From assembly GCF_014203835.1 (NCBI RefSeq), contig NZ_JACHJW010000001.1, positions 2,864,501 through 2,928,500 of the forward strand: 64,000 bases of DNA, read 5' to 3'. Below, piece after piece: positions 39,177-49,903 of this stretch. Below the pieces are notes generated by a model. It saw nothing but the letters and a program-made list of their open reading frames with translations. It was not told where the DNA came from and ran no database searches. Positions within the stretch are counted from its first letter, which is position 1. The number at the start of each line of letters is the position of its first letter. The position numbers and the translations under genes were made by a program. The DNA is from Micromonospora polyrhachis (GTDB lineage Bacteria > Actinomycetota > Actinomycetes > Mycobacteriales > Micromonosporaceae).

Positions 39177-40325
39177 TCACTCCTGCTTCTCCAGTACGAC
39201 CCGGATCCACCGCCGCTCGCCGTAGATCCCGATGCCCAACCACACGCTGCCGTCTGACTTGTGGGCGCTGAAGAGCGTGCCGTCCGACAGCGTCCGCACA
39301 AAACCGCCACCCAGCGGCCAGCCGAGGTCGTGGTACTGACCCTCGCCGATCACCCCACTGCCGCCCGGTCCGGTCACCGCCAACATTCCCGCCCCGATGA
39401 CCGCCACTCCACCGACCTGGGCCGGCTGCCCGGCCACCCGTACCCGCTCCCAGGCGGTGCCACCACTGAGCTGCCAGAGCTGAGGAAACGCCATCCGGTC
39501 ATCGCCATGACCAATCAACCAGGCCCCGCCATCGAAGGCGGCGACCTCCAACCGCAGCACGGACAGTGGACTGTCGGGCGCCGCCACCGTCATCGACCGC
39601 CAGGTCTGCCCCAGGTCGTAGGAGTACGCCGCATACGGCTGACCGTCCCGCAGCCCGCTCACGAAGAGTCGGCCACCAGTGTGCGCCACCATGTTGAGGC
39701 CGGGCACCATCGGCTGCGTCGGCACTGGACGAAACCGGTCATCGACCCACTCGCCCACCTGTGGCGTGCCCTCGTCACAGCAGACCTGGAAGCGACCGAA
39801 CAGTTTCCGGTACACCACCGGCACGCCATCTGCCGTCGCCGGGGCGGCCTTGAACGTTCGGCCACGATCGGTCGAGGTCCACCAGCCGTACGGCTCGGCG
39901 AGCAGGACAAGATTGCTTCCCTCCGCGTACAGCTGATGGTTCTTCGCCCTCGGTCGGGGGTGCCGTAGCGGCTGCCAGGACCGCCCACCGTCGGCGGTGA
40001 CCAGCAGGATCGCCGGACAGTCCGCCTTGGGGCCGTCCGCCGGCCCCGGCGGACAGTTGGTGAAGACCGCGTAGCCGTGCGCCGCGTCGGTGAACTCGAT
40101 CTGGTGCTGCCCATAGCCAGCCGGTACGGGCACCCGGCTGCGTCGGGTCTCGTCCGGCGGGAGCGGCGGCTTCGGGCTCTGTGCACCCGACACATCCTCC
40201 TGTTGGTCGGATGGCGCCGATGGCACCTTGGTCGGTGCGGGACGGCGAATCGGCCCGACCGAGCAGCCGGACACCAGCACCACCAACGCCACAACCGCCG
40301 CCAGCCGTGCGGCCCAACCCCGCAT
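39177..40325 (-). CDS. Asp-box lipoprotein
   Basis: 382 residues from ATG 40325. A lipoprotein signal (AARLAAVVALVVLVSGCSVG, lipobox LVSGC, Cys at about residue 21) is followed by a Pro-rich spacer and a beta-propeller-like domain. Asp-box phrases of the BNR/sialidase type recur: TADGGRSWQPL, STDRGRTFKAA and SYDLGQTWRSM. These stabilise propellers of sialidases and photosystem-assembly-like proteins but are not themselves catalytic. It is probably an outer-surface lipoprotein of unknown role. It lies upstream of clpB on the same strand; the HAIR operator separates their regulation. Confidence 0.83.
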   Translation of the reverse strand: MRGWAARLAAVVALVVLVSGCSVGPIRRPAPTKVPSAPSDQQEDVSGAQSPKPPLPPDETRRSRVPVPAGYGQHQIEFTDAAHGYAVFTNCPPGPADGPKADCPAILLVTADGGRSWQPLRHPRPRAKNHQLYAEGSNLVLLAEPYGWWTSTDRGRTFKAAPATADGVPVVYRKLFGRFQVCCDEGTPQVGEWVDDRFRPVPTQPMVPGLNMVAHTGGRLFVSGLRDGQPYAAYSYDLGQTWRSMTVAAPDSPLSVLRLEVAAFDGGAWLIGHGDDRMAFPQLWQLSGGTAWERVRVAGQPAQVGGVAVIGAGMLAVTGPGGSGVIGEGQYHDLGWPLGGGFVRTLSDGTLFSAHKSDGSVWLGIGIYGERRWIRVVLEKQE

Positions 40326-40485
40326 CCGCCACCCCCAAGACCCCAATGGCTCAACAATGACGGTCAGGTTATCGATATTCACGCCTTTCACGCGCAAGGA
40401 ATGATCTTGCGGGGTACGCCCGACGCCCCTCCATGCTCATAGCCACATATAGCAATGTGCGCATATTTATGGCAGGCTGACGCCC

Positions 40486-40806
40486 ATGATTCGTCTCGCG
40501 GTTGCCCGGGTCCATCCGGATCAGGTTGATGCCCTACGCGCCTGGTTCCACGAGCTTGAGTCGGGGCGGCGGGCCGAAGCGCTACTCACCCTGGCGGACG
40601 AGAGATGTTCACACGAGTTGGCGACGCTGGTGGAGAGCAGCGACGGCCCACTACTCGTGTACGCGATGGAGGTCGAGGACGAGGGGCGGTCCCGAGCCGC
40701 GTACGCGGCGTCGTCCCACGCCATCGACAGCGAGCACCGCGCCGTGATGGCGGCCGCGCTGAATGGGCAGCCCACTCATGAGCGGGTTCTCGACCTGCGA
40801 CCGTAG
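40486..40806 (+). CDS. DUF6176-like small protein
   Basis: 106 residues. LAVARVHPDQVDALRAWFHE then LESGRRAEALLTLADERCSH and ELATLVESSDGPLLVYAMEVED fit a ferredoxin-like alpha/beta unit as in DUF6176/dimeric-barrel proteins. No membrane or signal segment. It stands alone between the lipoprotein (divergent) and the antiporter pair. The upstream 80 nt are AT-rich (an ATATATAGC...GCGCATATTTATG stretch) and probably hold its promoter. The function is unknown. Confidence 0.65.
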   Translation: MIRLAVARVHPDQVDALRAWFHELESGRRAEALLTLADERCSHELATLVESSDGPLLVYAMEVEDEGRSRAAYAASSHAIDSEHRAVMAAALNGQPTHERVLDLRP

Positions 40807-40916
40807 TAGGCGACCCGACACCGCCGATCCGACGGGCGGAAACAGCGGCGGTACCGCTGTGCCAACGCACCCGGCCGGCTCTGAGCAGCTTGTTCAGACC
40901 CGGTAGCGTGGCCGCC

Positions 40917-41417
40917 GTGCGAGTACGCGTAGAACAGACGGCACTGCCCGGCATCGGTGTACGTCACGACCTGCTGACGACTTCGGGACGCCGGGTGGGC
41001 GTGGTCACCCATCGGAACGGCCGACGTGATCTGGTGCTCTACGACGAAGACGATCCCGACGCGTCGGTCGCCGACATACCGCTGACCGACGACGAGGCGG
41101 ACGCTCTCGCCGACATCCTCGGGGCCTCGCTCATGCTCGGCCAGCTCTCCGGGCTCCGGCAGCAGGCCGCCGGCCTGTTGACCGAGCAGATCTCCATCCC
41201 GGCCGGTTCGCCGTACGTGGGTCGCAAGCTGGGTGACACCAAGGCTCGCACCCGTACCAGCGCCTCCATCGTGGCGGTGCTGCGAGAGCGGGAGGTCATC
41301 GCCTCCCCGGACCCGACCTTCCGGTTCGAAGCTGGTGACGTGGTGGTCGTGGTCGGCACCCGCACGGGCCTCGACGGTGTCAGCGCCATCCTTGCCGGCA
41401 ACGACCCGGACGCATGA
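40917..41417 (+). CDS. khtT: KhtT-like regulatory subunit of a K+/H+ antiporter
   Basis: 166 residues from GTG 40917. The N-terminal KhtT domain (TALPGIGVRHDLLTTSGRRV, LVLYDEDDPD) is followed by a C-terminal TrkA-C domain (GSPYVGRKLGDTKARTRTSA, RFEAGDVVVVVGTRTGLDGV). KhtT gates the membrane antiporter KhtU in response to pH and nucleotides (c-di-AMP in Bacillus). The antiporter gene starts 4 nt after its stop, as in the Bacillus khtTU operon. Ligand specificity is not predictable here. Confidence 0.85.
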   Translation: MRVRVEQTALPGIGVRHDLLTTSGRRVGVVTHRNGRRDLVLYDEDDPDASVADIPLTDDEADALADILGASLMLGQLSGLRQQAAGLLTEQISIPAGSPYVGRKLGDTKARTRTSASIVAVLREREVIASPDPTFRFEAGDVVVVVGTRTGLDGVSAILAGNDPDA

Positions 41418-41421
41418 TCGG

Positions 41422-42627
41422 ATGCACGATTTCACCGTTCTGCTGATCGAGGTCGGCGCACTGCTGTTGGGGCTCGGGCTCCTTGGCCGGCTCAGCCGGC
41501 GGATCGGCCTCTCCCCGATCCCGCTCTACCTGCTCGCCGGGCTGGCCTTCGGCCATGGTGGGTTGCTGCCGTTGTCGGCGAGTGAGGAGTTCTTCGCGGT
41601 CGGCGCGGAGATTGGCGTGATCCTGCTGCTGGTCATGCTGGGCCTCGAATACTCGGCGAGCGAACTCGTCGGCAACCTGCGCTCCGCAGCCCCGGCTGGC
41701 CTCATCGACGGTCTGCTCAACGCGCTACCCGGCGCGGCCTTCGCCTTCATGATGGGCTGGGGTTGGGTCTCGGCGGTCGTGCTGGCCGGCGTCACCTGGG
41801 TCTCGTCGTCCGGGGTCATCGCCAAGGTCCTGGCCGACCTGGGGCGGCTGGGTAACCGGGAGACCCCGGTCATCCTGTCGGTGCTGGTCATCGAGGACCT
41901 CGCGATGGCGCTCTACCTGCCCCTGGTCACCGCGGTGCTGGCCGGCACGAGTCTGATGGGGGGCAGCATCGCCCTCGGGGTCGCGGTCTTCACCGTGGTG
42001 CTGGTGCTGGTGGTCGCCATCAAGTACGGCGGTGCCATCTCCGCGATGTTCTCTCCGAAGGACCCGGAGGCGCTGTTACTCGGGGTGCTCGGCCTGACCG
42101 TCCTGGTGGCCGGCATCGCGGCCAGCCTGAAGGTGTCCGCGGCAGTGGGGGCCTTCCTGGTCGGCATCGCACTCTCCGGGCAGGTGGCGCACAACGCCAC
42201 CGAACTACTCTCGCCGCTGCGGGACCTCTTCGCCGCGGTGTTCTTCGTGTTCTTCGGGTTGGCCACCAACCCGGCGGACATGCCACCGGTGCTGCTGCCG
42301 GCGCTGGCGCTGGCCGTCGTCACCATGGCGACCAAGGTGCTCACCGGCTACCTGGCCGCCAAGCGGGTCGGCATCGCCGAACCGGGTCGATGGCGGGCCG
42401 GACTCGGCTTGATGCCACGTGGTGAGTTCTCCATCGTCATCGCCGGGCTGGCGGTCGGTGCTACCGGCATCGCTCCACAACTGGCTCCGCTGGCGACCGC
42501 GTACGTGTTGATCACGGTGGTCACCGGACCGTTGTTGGCCCGGGTCCCGGACACCCCGTGGTTCAAGGCATGGCTGCGGCGCCGGGCTGCGGCCCAGCGC
42601 TGCGAACCGCTGCCCGCCACCGACTGA
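41422..42627 (+). CDS. khtU: KhtU-like CPA2 K+(Na+)/H+ antiporter
   Basis: 401 residues and about 12 TM helices of the CPA2 antiporter family: LLIEVGALLLGLGLLGRLS, IPLYLLAGLAFGHGGLLP, the ion-path stretch VGAEIGVILLLVMLGLEYS, LIDGLLNALPGAAFAF, VLVIEDLAMALYLPLV, and VFFVFFGLATNP. ATG 41422 is in frame and lies 4 nt after khtT. It should export K+ or Na+ in exchange for H+ and thus help adapt to alkaline or osmotic stress. A C-terminal basic tail follows the last helix. Confidence 0.87.
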   Translation: MHDFTVLLIEVGALLLGLGLLGRLSRRIGLSPIPLYLLAGLAFGHGGLLPLSASEEFFAVGAEIGVILLLVMLGLEYSASELVGNLRSAAPAGLIDGLLNALPGAAFAFMMGWGWVSAVVLAGVTWVSSSGVIAKVLADLGRLGNRETPVILSVLVIEDLAMALYLPLVTAVLAGTSLMGGSIALGVAVFTVVLVLVVAIKYGGAISAMFSPKDPEALLLGVLGLTVLVAGIAASLKVSAAVGAFLVGIALSGQVAHNATELLSPLRDLFAAVFFVFFGLATNPADMPPVLLPALALAVVTMATKVLTGYLAAKRVGIAEPGRWRAGLGLMPRGEFSIVIAGLAVGATGIAPQLAPLATAYVLITVVTGPLLARVPDTPWFKAWLRRRAAAQRCEPLPATD

Positions 42628-42814
42628 ACCATTCGTCCCGGCTCACCGGGCTGACCTTCCAACCGACCCGGGCATCAGGCGAACGGCTTGCCTAATGGCG
42701 CTCCGTGACCCTTCCACCGCGCACCGGCGGCACGATAACGTGTCGCCGCAGTTGGTGACGGGTACGCGGGGACGACGCCAGCACCCTGCGACAGTGAACG
42801 GAAGGTCAGCCCGG

Positions 42815-43246
42815 GTGAGCTTGCAGGAGTCGACGTTTCGCGGCTTCGCCAACCCGGTCGACCCGTCGCCGGCCGAGTTGCGCGCCTGGGCCTACCAGCC
42901 CGACTCGGTGCCGCTGGAGTCGATGCCACAGGATTGGGACCTGCTCGTCTCCGGGGACCAACTGATCACGACGCTGTTCGACCTTGCCTTGGACCCGTCC
43001 TGCCCCGCCCGACGGTTCGCCCTGCACTGTCTCTACATCTACGCCGGTGACGGTATCCGGACCAGGTTCCGTGCCCATTCGAAGCGCAGGCTGAGCAAGC
43101 TACTCAAGCAGGCCGAGCAGCACGGCGACGAGCTGATGGCGAGTTGGGCCCACAACTGCCGGGTGCTGATGACCGACCCGGAGCGGTTCGACTATCACGA
43201 ATGGTGCGAGGGCGGGCTGGTCCGCCAGGCCCGCCGGCTCGGCTGA
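42815..43246 (+). CDS. Conserved actinobacterial hypothetical protein
   Basis: 143 residues from GTG 42815, with GGAAGG (42800-42805) at 9 nt. It has no signal or TM. The sequence is rich in Trp, Arg and Leu, with LRAWAYQPDSVPLESMPQDW and DLLVSGDQLITTLFDLALDP, and a basic helix (FRAHSKRRLSKLLKQAEQHG). Such ~140-residue proteins occur widely in Micromonospora and Streptomyces without a known function. It follows khtU by 187 nt and ends before the promoter of the S66 peptidase. Confidence 0.65.
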   Translation: MSLQESTFRGFANPVDPSPAELRAWAYQPDSVPLESMPQDWDLLVSGDQLITTLFDLALDPSCPARRFALHCLYIYAGDGIRTRFRAHSKRRLSKLLKQAEQHGDELMASWAHNCRVLMTDPERFDYHEWCEGGLVRQARRLG

Positions 43247-43272
43247 TCCGAGCCCACGCAGGACGACAAGCA

Positions 43273-43307
43273 TTGACGTCGATATGTGCGTTATTCACAA
43301 TCGACGT
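43273..43307 (+). promoter_or_regulatory. Probable promoter and palindrome before the S66 peptidase
   Basis: TTGACG (43273-43278) and CACAAT (43296-43301) have a 17-bp spacer. An 8-bp inverted repeat ACGTCGAT (43276-43283) / ATCGACGT (43300-43307) overlaps both hexamers and could be an operator. Confidence 0.5.
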
Positions 43308-43410
43308 ACGCTCGGCCACCCGCCGATCCTTCTGCGCACCCAGTGCCAGCGTCACTCGGCATCATCGCAGACATTGAGGAGCGTCGACCGACAACGTCGA
43401 GAGGACATCC

Positions 43411-44499
43411 GTGTCGCACCCACGAGGAAGACCTGATCCTGCCCCGGAGCCGGGCCGAGCCGCGATTTCCCGGCGGAGCATGCTGCGGGCCGGCACGGCG
43501 GTCACCGGCAGTGCGCTACTGGCCGGCGCGGTCGCCGAGACACCCGTACATGCGGCACCACGTACCGTCGCGGGGGCGGTACGCCCGCCGGCACTACGCC
43601 CAGGGGACCGGGTACGGGTCGTCTCCCCCGGCAGCACGCCCGATCCCGTCAACATGGCCCGAGGCATCGAGATACTGCGCGGTTGGGGCCTACAGGTGGA
43701 ACTGGCACCCCACGTCTACACGAAGTACGGATATCTGGCCGGCACCGATGCAGAGCGGATCGCGGATCTCAATGCCGCCCTCAACGACCCCGGAGTTCGT
43801 GGCGTGTTCGCAGCGCGGGGCGGCTACGGCACCCAACGGATCGTCGACCGGATCGATGCGTCCAAGCTCCGCCGTGACCCTCGTGTCGTCGTGGGATTCA
43901 GCGACATCACCAGCATTCACGGCAAGCTGTGGCGCGATGCCGGGCTGGTCACCTTCTATGGGCCGATGGTCAACTGGACCGACAGCCGTACCGGTCCCGA
44001 GTCGGCCGAGGCGCTACGCCGGGCGGTGATGACGACCAATCCGATCACCATCACCCGGGATCCGGCGGAAACCACCGCGTCCGTCCTGGTGCCAGGTCGG
44101 GCGAGTGGCCGATTGCTGGGCGGCTGCCTGACCCTGATCTCGACTTCGTTGGGCGCCAAGGACAGCCCCGACTTCGATGGCGCCCTGTTGTTCTTCGAGG
44201 ATACGAACGAGGTGCCCTCCAGCATCGACATGATGCTCACCGAGCTTCGTCGGCTGGGCATCATGTCGAGGGTTGCCGGCGTGGTCGTCGGCCAGATCAC
44301 CGACAGTGTCGGTGAGCCTGACGAGTGGGACGCGGTGGCCGTGCTCAAGGACCGCCTCTACGACCTGGGCGTACCCGTCTTGGGGGGACTTCCCCTCGGG
44401 CACGGCAACGGGCAGCTCACCATCCCACTCGGTACGCACGCGACCATCGACGCGCAGGCGGGGACGTTGACCGTGACCCCGGGAGTCAGACCCCGTTGA
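43411..44499 (+). CDS. S66-family LD-carboxypeptidase, Tat-exported
   Basis: 362 residues. A twin-arginine signal (ISRRSMLRAGTAVTGSALLA) ends near HAA. The mature part is an S66 peptidase: RVRVVSPGSTPD at the start, the nucleophile Ser in VVVGFSDITSIHG, Glu in LLFFEDTNE, and the distal His in LGGLPLGHGNGQ, completing a Ser-His-Glu set. Such enzymes trim the tetrapeptide stem of peptidoglycan or microcin-like peptides outside the cell. Tat targeting is unusual for an S66 enzyme, since most are cytosolic. GTG 43411 is chosen for the signal peptide. Confidence 0.85.
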   Translation: MSHPRGRPDPAPEPGRAAISRRSMLRAGTAVTGSALLAGAVAETPVHAAPRTVAGAVRPPALRPGDRVRVVSPGSTPDPVNMARGIEILRGWGLQVELAPHVYTKYGYLAGTDAERIADLNAALNDPGVRGVFAARGGYGTQRIVDRIDASKLRRDPRVVVGFSDITSIHGKLWRDAGLVTFYGPMVNWTDSRTGPESAEALRRAVMTTNPITITRDPAETTASVLVPGRASGRLLGGCLTLISTSLGAKDSPDFDGALLFFEDTNEVPSSIDMMLTELRRLGIMSRVAGVVVGQITDSVGEPDEWDAVAVLKDRLYDLGVPVLGGLPLGHGNGQLTIPLGTHATIDAQAGTLTVTPGVRPR

Positions 44500-44515
44500 T
44501 CCGAGTGACGTCGCA

Positions 44516-44548
44516 GCGGGCCGGGAGCCCCCGTGGATCCCGGCCCGC
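44516..44548 (+). terminator. Hairpin after the S66 gene
   Basis: GCGGGCCGGGA (44516-44526) pairs perfectly with 44538-44548 around an 11-nt loop, 17 nt past the stop. Confidence 0.75.
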
Positions 44549-44729
44549 CACGGCATGCGCCACCGCCGGTCCAGACGGCGGTCACGCTGGCGGTTCCGTC
44601 CGAATTGCGTAGGTCCGGACCATAAGAGAGGTTAGCCGATCAGCGTAGGCATTTACCGGGCAAACCGGGCAGCCTCCCCGCGCAGTTTCTCGCTTCCCTC
44701 CGTCGCCGCCGACAGCGCTCTTCCCAGAC

Positions 44730-44780
44730 TTCTCAGCCCTCGCCGGCCTTCCCAGCCTTCTCAGCCCTCGCCGGCCTTCC
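44730..44780. repeat. 23-bp direct repeat at the hspR 3' end
   Basis: Copies 44730-44752 and 44758-44780 are identical, 28-bp period. The right copy covers the last codons and stop of hspR; the left copy is its untranslated duplicate. Confidence 0.88.
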
Positions 44781-45207
44781 GCTTTGGCTGCCAGACCACC
44801 AGGGCGGTGGAAACCCGACTCGTCGGTACGAGATCCCGGCGCGGGAACGCGGAGATCGCCTCCAACTCGGCGGCCCGGCGGACCGCAGCCATCAGCTCCA
44901 CCTCAAGCTGCGCGATCCGCTGTTGCATCTCCCCCAGCAACTGCTCCAAGCTGATGATCCGCTTGATGCCGGCCAGGTTGACCCCGTCGTCCTGGCTGAG
45001 CCGCTGCACCTCACGCAGCAACACCACGTCCCGCACGCTGTAGCGACGCCCACCCCCAGCCGCCCGGCCGGCCTGGACCAGCCCCATGCGGTCGTACTGG
45101 CGCAGCGTCTGCGGGTGCATGCCCGCCATCCGGGCGGCAACCGAGATCATCAGCACCTTGGCGTCGTATGCCGGGTCGCCTGCGGCCGGGAACTCCTCAG
45201 CCACCAT
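44761..45207 (-). CDS. hspR: HspR, MerR-family heat-shock repressor
   Basis: 148 residues. A MerR winged HTH (ISVAARMAGMHPQTLRQYDR then MGLVQAGRAAGGGRRYSVRD) is followed by a coiled-coil dimer helix (ISLEQLLGEMQQRIAQLEVE then LMAAVRRAAELEA), with no effector domain, as in Streptomyces HspR. It binds HAIR sites, with DnaK as co-repressor, and shuts off dnaK and clpB until heat withdraws DnaK. Such sites are present at 39138-39158 and 49617-49637. It is the last gene of the dnaK operon, 26 nt after dnaJ. Its 3' end is duplicated (44730-44780). Confidence 0.93.
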   Translation of the reverse strand: MVAEEFPAAGDPAYDAKVLMISVAARMAGMHPQTLRQYDRMGLVQAGRAAGGGRRYSVRDVVLLREVQRLSQDDGVNLAGIKRIISLEQLLGEMQQRIAQLEVELMAAVRRAAELEAISAFPRRDLVPTSRVSTALVVWQPKRKAGEG

Positions 45208-45233
45208 GGTTCACCTCCGGATGCGCAACGCGG

Positions 45234-46421
45234 TCAACTGGAACGACGTACTCGGGCTTCGATTTGTTCCCGTCCCGCGGACGGGGTGTGGTCGGCGAAC
45301 GTCTCCAGCGCCTTGCGGGCCTCGTCGGAGAGGTCGGTGGGCACCATGATCTCGACGGTGACCAGCAGATCACCCGCCTGACCATCCCGGCGGACCACGC
45401 CCTTGCCCCGGGCCCGCAGCGTACGACCGCTCGGCGTTCCCGCCGGCACCCGCAGGGTCACCGCGCCGTCCAGGGTCGGCACCCGCAGATCGGTGCCGAG
45501 CGCCGCCTCGGCGAAGGTGATCGGCACGGTCAGGGTCAGGTTGTCCCCACTGCGGCCGAACAGATCATCAGCCCGGACCTTGACCAGGACGAAGAGGTCA
45601 CCGGCCGGGCCACCCCGGTCACCCGGCTCACCGCGACCGGCGAGCCGGATCCGCTGGCCGTCGGCGACGCCGGCCGGAAACCGGACGTTGAGCGTGCGGG
45701 TCTTGGTCACCCCGCCGCTGCCCCGGCACTCCGGGCACTTCTCGTCGACGATCGTGCCGACGCCCTGGCACTCCCGGCACGGCTCGGAGAAGCTGAACGA
45801 GCCCTGGTCACGGGTGACCACGCCGGCACCATGACACTGGGGACAGGCCCTCGGCTGGCTTCCCGGCTTCGCGCCGTTGCCGTGACAGGTCTCGCATACT
45901 CCCGGCGCGCGCAGCGTCAACGGCAGCGTCACCCCGTGTACGGCGTCACTGAAGTCGAGCACCACCTCGGCCTCGACGTCCCGTCCCCGGGTCGGACCGC
46001 GCCGGCCTGCGGCACCGCCACCGCCCGAGAAGATGGATCCGAACAGGTCGGAGAAGCCCGCCCCGCCACCGAACCGGGCACCAGCCCCCGGCTGCTGGCC
46101 GCCCATGCCGCCGAACAGGTCGGAAGGGTCGAACGGGAAGCCACCCGGACCACCGGCTCGGGCGTTACGGCGGAACGCGCCGGAGCCGAACAGTGAGCGC
46201 ATCTCGTCGTACTCGCGGCGTTTGCGATCGTCGGAAAGGACGTCGTACGCCTCGGAGGCGGCCTTGAACCGCTCCTCGGCCTGGGTGTTCCCCGGGTTGC
46301 GGTCCGGGTGCGACTCCCGGGCCACCTTCCGGTACGTCTTCTTGATCTCATCGGAGGAGGCGGCCTTGTCCACACCCAGTACGGCGTAGAAGTCCTTCTC
46401 CAGCCAGTCCTTGGAACTCAA
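45234..46421 (-). CDS. dnaJ: DnaJ co-chaperone
   Basis: 395 residues from TTG 46421 (SSKDWLEKDFYAVLGV). The J-domain has the HPD in ARESHPDRNPGN; a Gly/Phe-rich region (GGGAGFSDLFGSIFSGGGGA) follows. Four zinc-finger repeats are complete: CETCHGNG, CPQCHGAG, CRECQGVG and CPECRGSG. The substrate-binding C-terminal domains end with VEIMVPTDLS. It delivers clients to DnaK and stimulates its ATPase. TTG is the only start that matches the family N-terminus. grpE lies 93 nt upstream. Confidence 0.95.
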   Translation of the reverse strand: MSSKDWLEKDFYAVLGVDKAASSDEIKKTYRKVARESHPDRNPGNTQAEERFKAASEAYDVLSDDRKRREYDEMRSLFGSGAFRRNARAGGPGGFPFDPSDLFGGMGGQQPGAGARFGGGAGFSDLFGSIFSGGGGAAGRRGPTRGRDVEAEVVLDFSDAVHGVTLPLTLRAPGVCETCHGNGAKPGSQPRACPQCHGAGVVTRDQGSFSFSEPCRECQGVGTIVDEKCPECRGSGGVTKTRTLNVRFPAGVADGQRIRLAGRGEPGDRGGPAGDLFVLVKVRADDLFGRSGDNLTLTVPITFAEAALGTDLRVPTLDGAVTLRVPAGTPSGRTLRARGKGVVRRDGQAGDLLVTVEIMVPTDLSDEARKALETFADHTPSAGREQIEARVRRSS

Positions 46422-46514
46422 CGGTCGTCCACCCCCTCCCTCGTCGCGTGATCGGGGCGTCCCACATGCCACCGGTCAAGGCACATGCGGGTCGCCCCGA
46501 TCACGACGTGCGAA

Positions 46515-47603
46515 CTATTCAGGATCAGCAACAGCTACCAGCGCGGCCCGCAGAAGCCGATCACCGAGCAGATAGCCCCGACGCATCACGTCGACGCAGG
46601 TCGGCTCGGTGACCTCGGCCGAGGTCAGGTGCGCGACCGCCTCGTGCCGGGTCGGGTCGAACGGGTCGCCCTTCTCGCCGAAGGCGGTCAGCCCGAACTT
46701 GGTCAGCGCCGTGGTGAGCTGCTCGGCCACCGAGCCGAACGGCCCGACCAGGTCGCCATGTTCCCGGGCCCGATCCAGATCGTCCAGTACGGGCAGCAGC
46801 GTGGCCAGCACCGTACCGGTGGTCTGCTCGGCCGTCAGGGCACGGTCTCGCTCGACCCGCCTGCGGTAGTTGGCGTACTCCGCCGTCACCCGCTGCAGGT
46901 CACGGGTCCGTTCGTCGAGGTCGGCGCGGAGCGCCTCCAGCTCGGCACCGAGCGGGCCGGGCCCGTCCGCCGCCTTCGCCGGAGCGTCCACCACCGGCCC
47001 GTCGACGCCCTTGGGCTGCTCGATCTTGGGCACCCGGGCCTTGGCGTCCCCCACCTCGGCCTCGACCTCGGCTTCCTCGACCAGTTCGTCGAGGACCGGG
47101 CTGGTCGCCGACGTCGAGGACAGTTCGTCGGCTTCGGCCGCCTCGGCCGCGTCCACCGCATCGGCCCGGACCTCGTCGGCGTTCACCGCATCGTCCTCGA
47201 CCAGCTCTCCCTCGATGGCCTCCGCCTCGGCGTCGGTCACCCCGGCATCGGCTGACGCGGCCGGACCCGCTGGCTTCGTCTTGCTGCCGGCGGACTCCGG
47301 GGTGTCGGCAGGTTCCGGGTTGTCGGCAGGTTCCGGGTTGCCGGCAGGTTCCGGGTTGCCGGCGACCGGCTCGGTCTTGCCACCCTCGCTCTTGCCACCG
47401 GCCACTGGTTCGCTCTTGCCACCGGTTGGGTCGATCTTGTCAGCGGCGACTGGTTCGCTCTTGCCGCCGGTCGGGTCGATCTTCCGCCGGTCGCGGATCA
47501 CGATGCGCTGGCCGGCCTCATCCTCGGCGGGATTGGCGGGCACCGAGCCACCCGGCGCCGACCCGGTGTACGCCGGGTCGGCGGCTCGTGGCTTTTCCGT
47601 CAT
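46515..47603 (-). CDS. grpE: GrpE nucleotide-exchange factor with very long acidic N-terminus
   Basis: 362 residues, nearly twice the usual ~200. The last ~145 are GrpE proper: coiled coil LGAELEALRADLDERTRDLQ, VTAEYANYRRRVERDR, and the beta domain FGEKGDPFDPTRHEAVAHL. The first ~215 are a low-complexity acidic extension with repeats of IDPTGGKSEPVA and NPEPA(G/D) then (A/E/V)-rich stretches. The core should work as DnaK's ADP-release factor and thermosensor. ATG 47603 is the natural start, 49 nt after dnaK, with GAGGT upstream. The extension's role is unknown. Confidence 0.92.
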   Translation of the reverse strand: MTEKPRAADPAYTGSAPGGSVPANPAEDEAGQRIVIRDRRKIDPTGGKSEPVAADKIDPTGGKSEPVAGGKSEGGKTEPVAGNPEPAGNPEPADNPEPADTPESAGSKTKPAGPAASADAGVTDAEAEAIEGELVEDDAVNADEVRADAVDAAEAAEADELSSTSATSPVLDELVEEAEVEAEVGDAKARVPKIEQPKGVDGPVVDAPAKAADGPGPLGAELEALRADLDERTRDLQRVTAEYANYRRRVERDRALTAEQTTGTVLATLLPVLDDLDRAREHGDLVGPFGSVAEQLTTALTKFGLTAFGEKGDPFDPTRHEAVAHLTSAEVTEPTCVDVMRRGYLLGDRLLRAALVAVADPE

Positions 47604-47652
47604 TGCGACTACCTCTATCCGGTCGACGAGTTGGTTGGGCAGGAACGGGGAA

Positions 47653-49551
<1,899 letters not shown>

Positions 49552-49616
49552 CTTCGCTTCCTCGCTTCGTTGCTTGAGCAGGTGGCGGGCGCTGCCCCCA
49601 GATGCCCGCGGATTAA

Positions 49617-49637
49617 CTTGAGTGGACCGGGCTCAAT
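49617..49637 (-). promoter_or_regulatory. HAIR operator of the dnaK operon
   Basis: CTTGAGT-N7-GCTCAAT (49617-49637) matches the HspR operator at 12 of 14 arm positions. It is 66-86 nt upstream of dnaK, and the same TTGAGC can serve as -35 on the coding strand. Confidence 0.88.
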
Positions 49638-49903
49638 AGTGCCACGATCATTCCAGACGTCAAGTCGAAGTTGAGCCGATGTGACGCAACCCTTGCTCGG
49701 CAGGCTTCCCGACCAGCTCAGGCGAGCCTCTGGCTAGCTCAGGGCGAGCTTCCCGGTCAGGTCCGGCGGGCTGCCCGGGAAGGAGGGGCCCCTTCCAAGG
49801 CGGAATGCGACATGCGAGGGGCCCCTCCTAGCGTCAGGGCGACACGGGATGTGGGATGGGGGTGCTTGTTGTCGGTGTTGCTCGGGTCGGGCACGCTTTA
49901 CCC

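Noticed and set aside
49552-49700. CIRCE (HrcA) operator search upstream of dnaK
   Set aside because: No TTAGCACTC-N9-GAGTGCTAA-like sequence; only the HAIR site is present.
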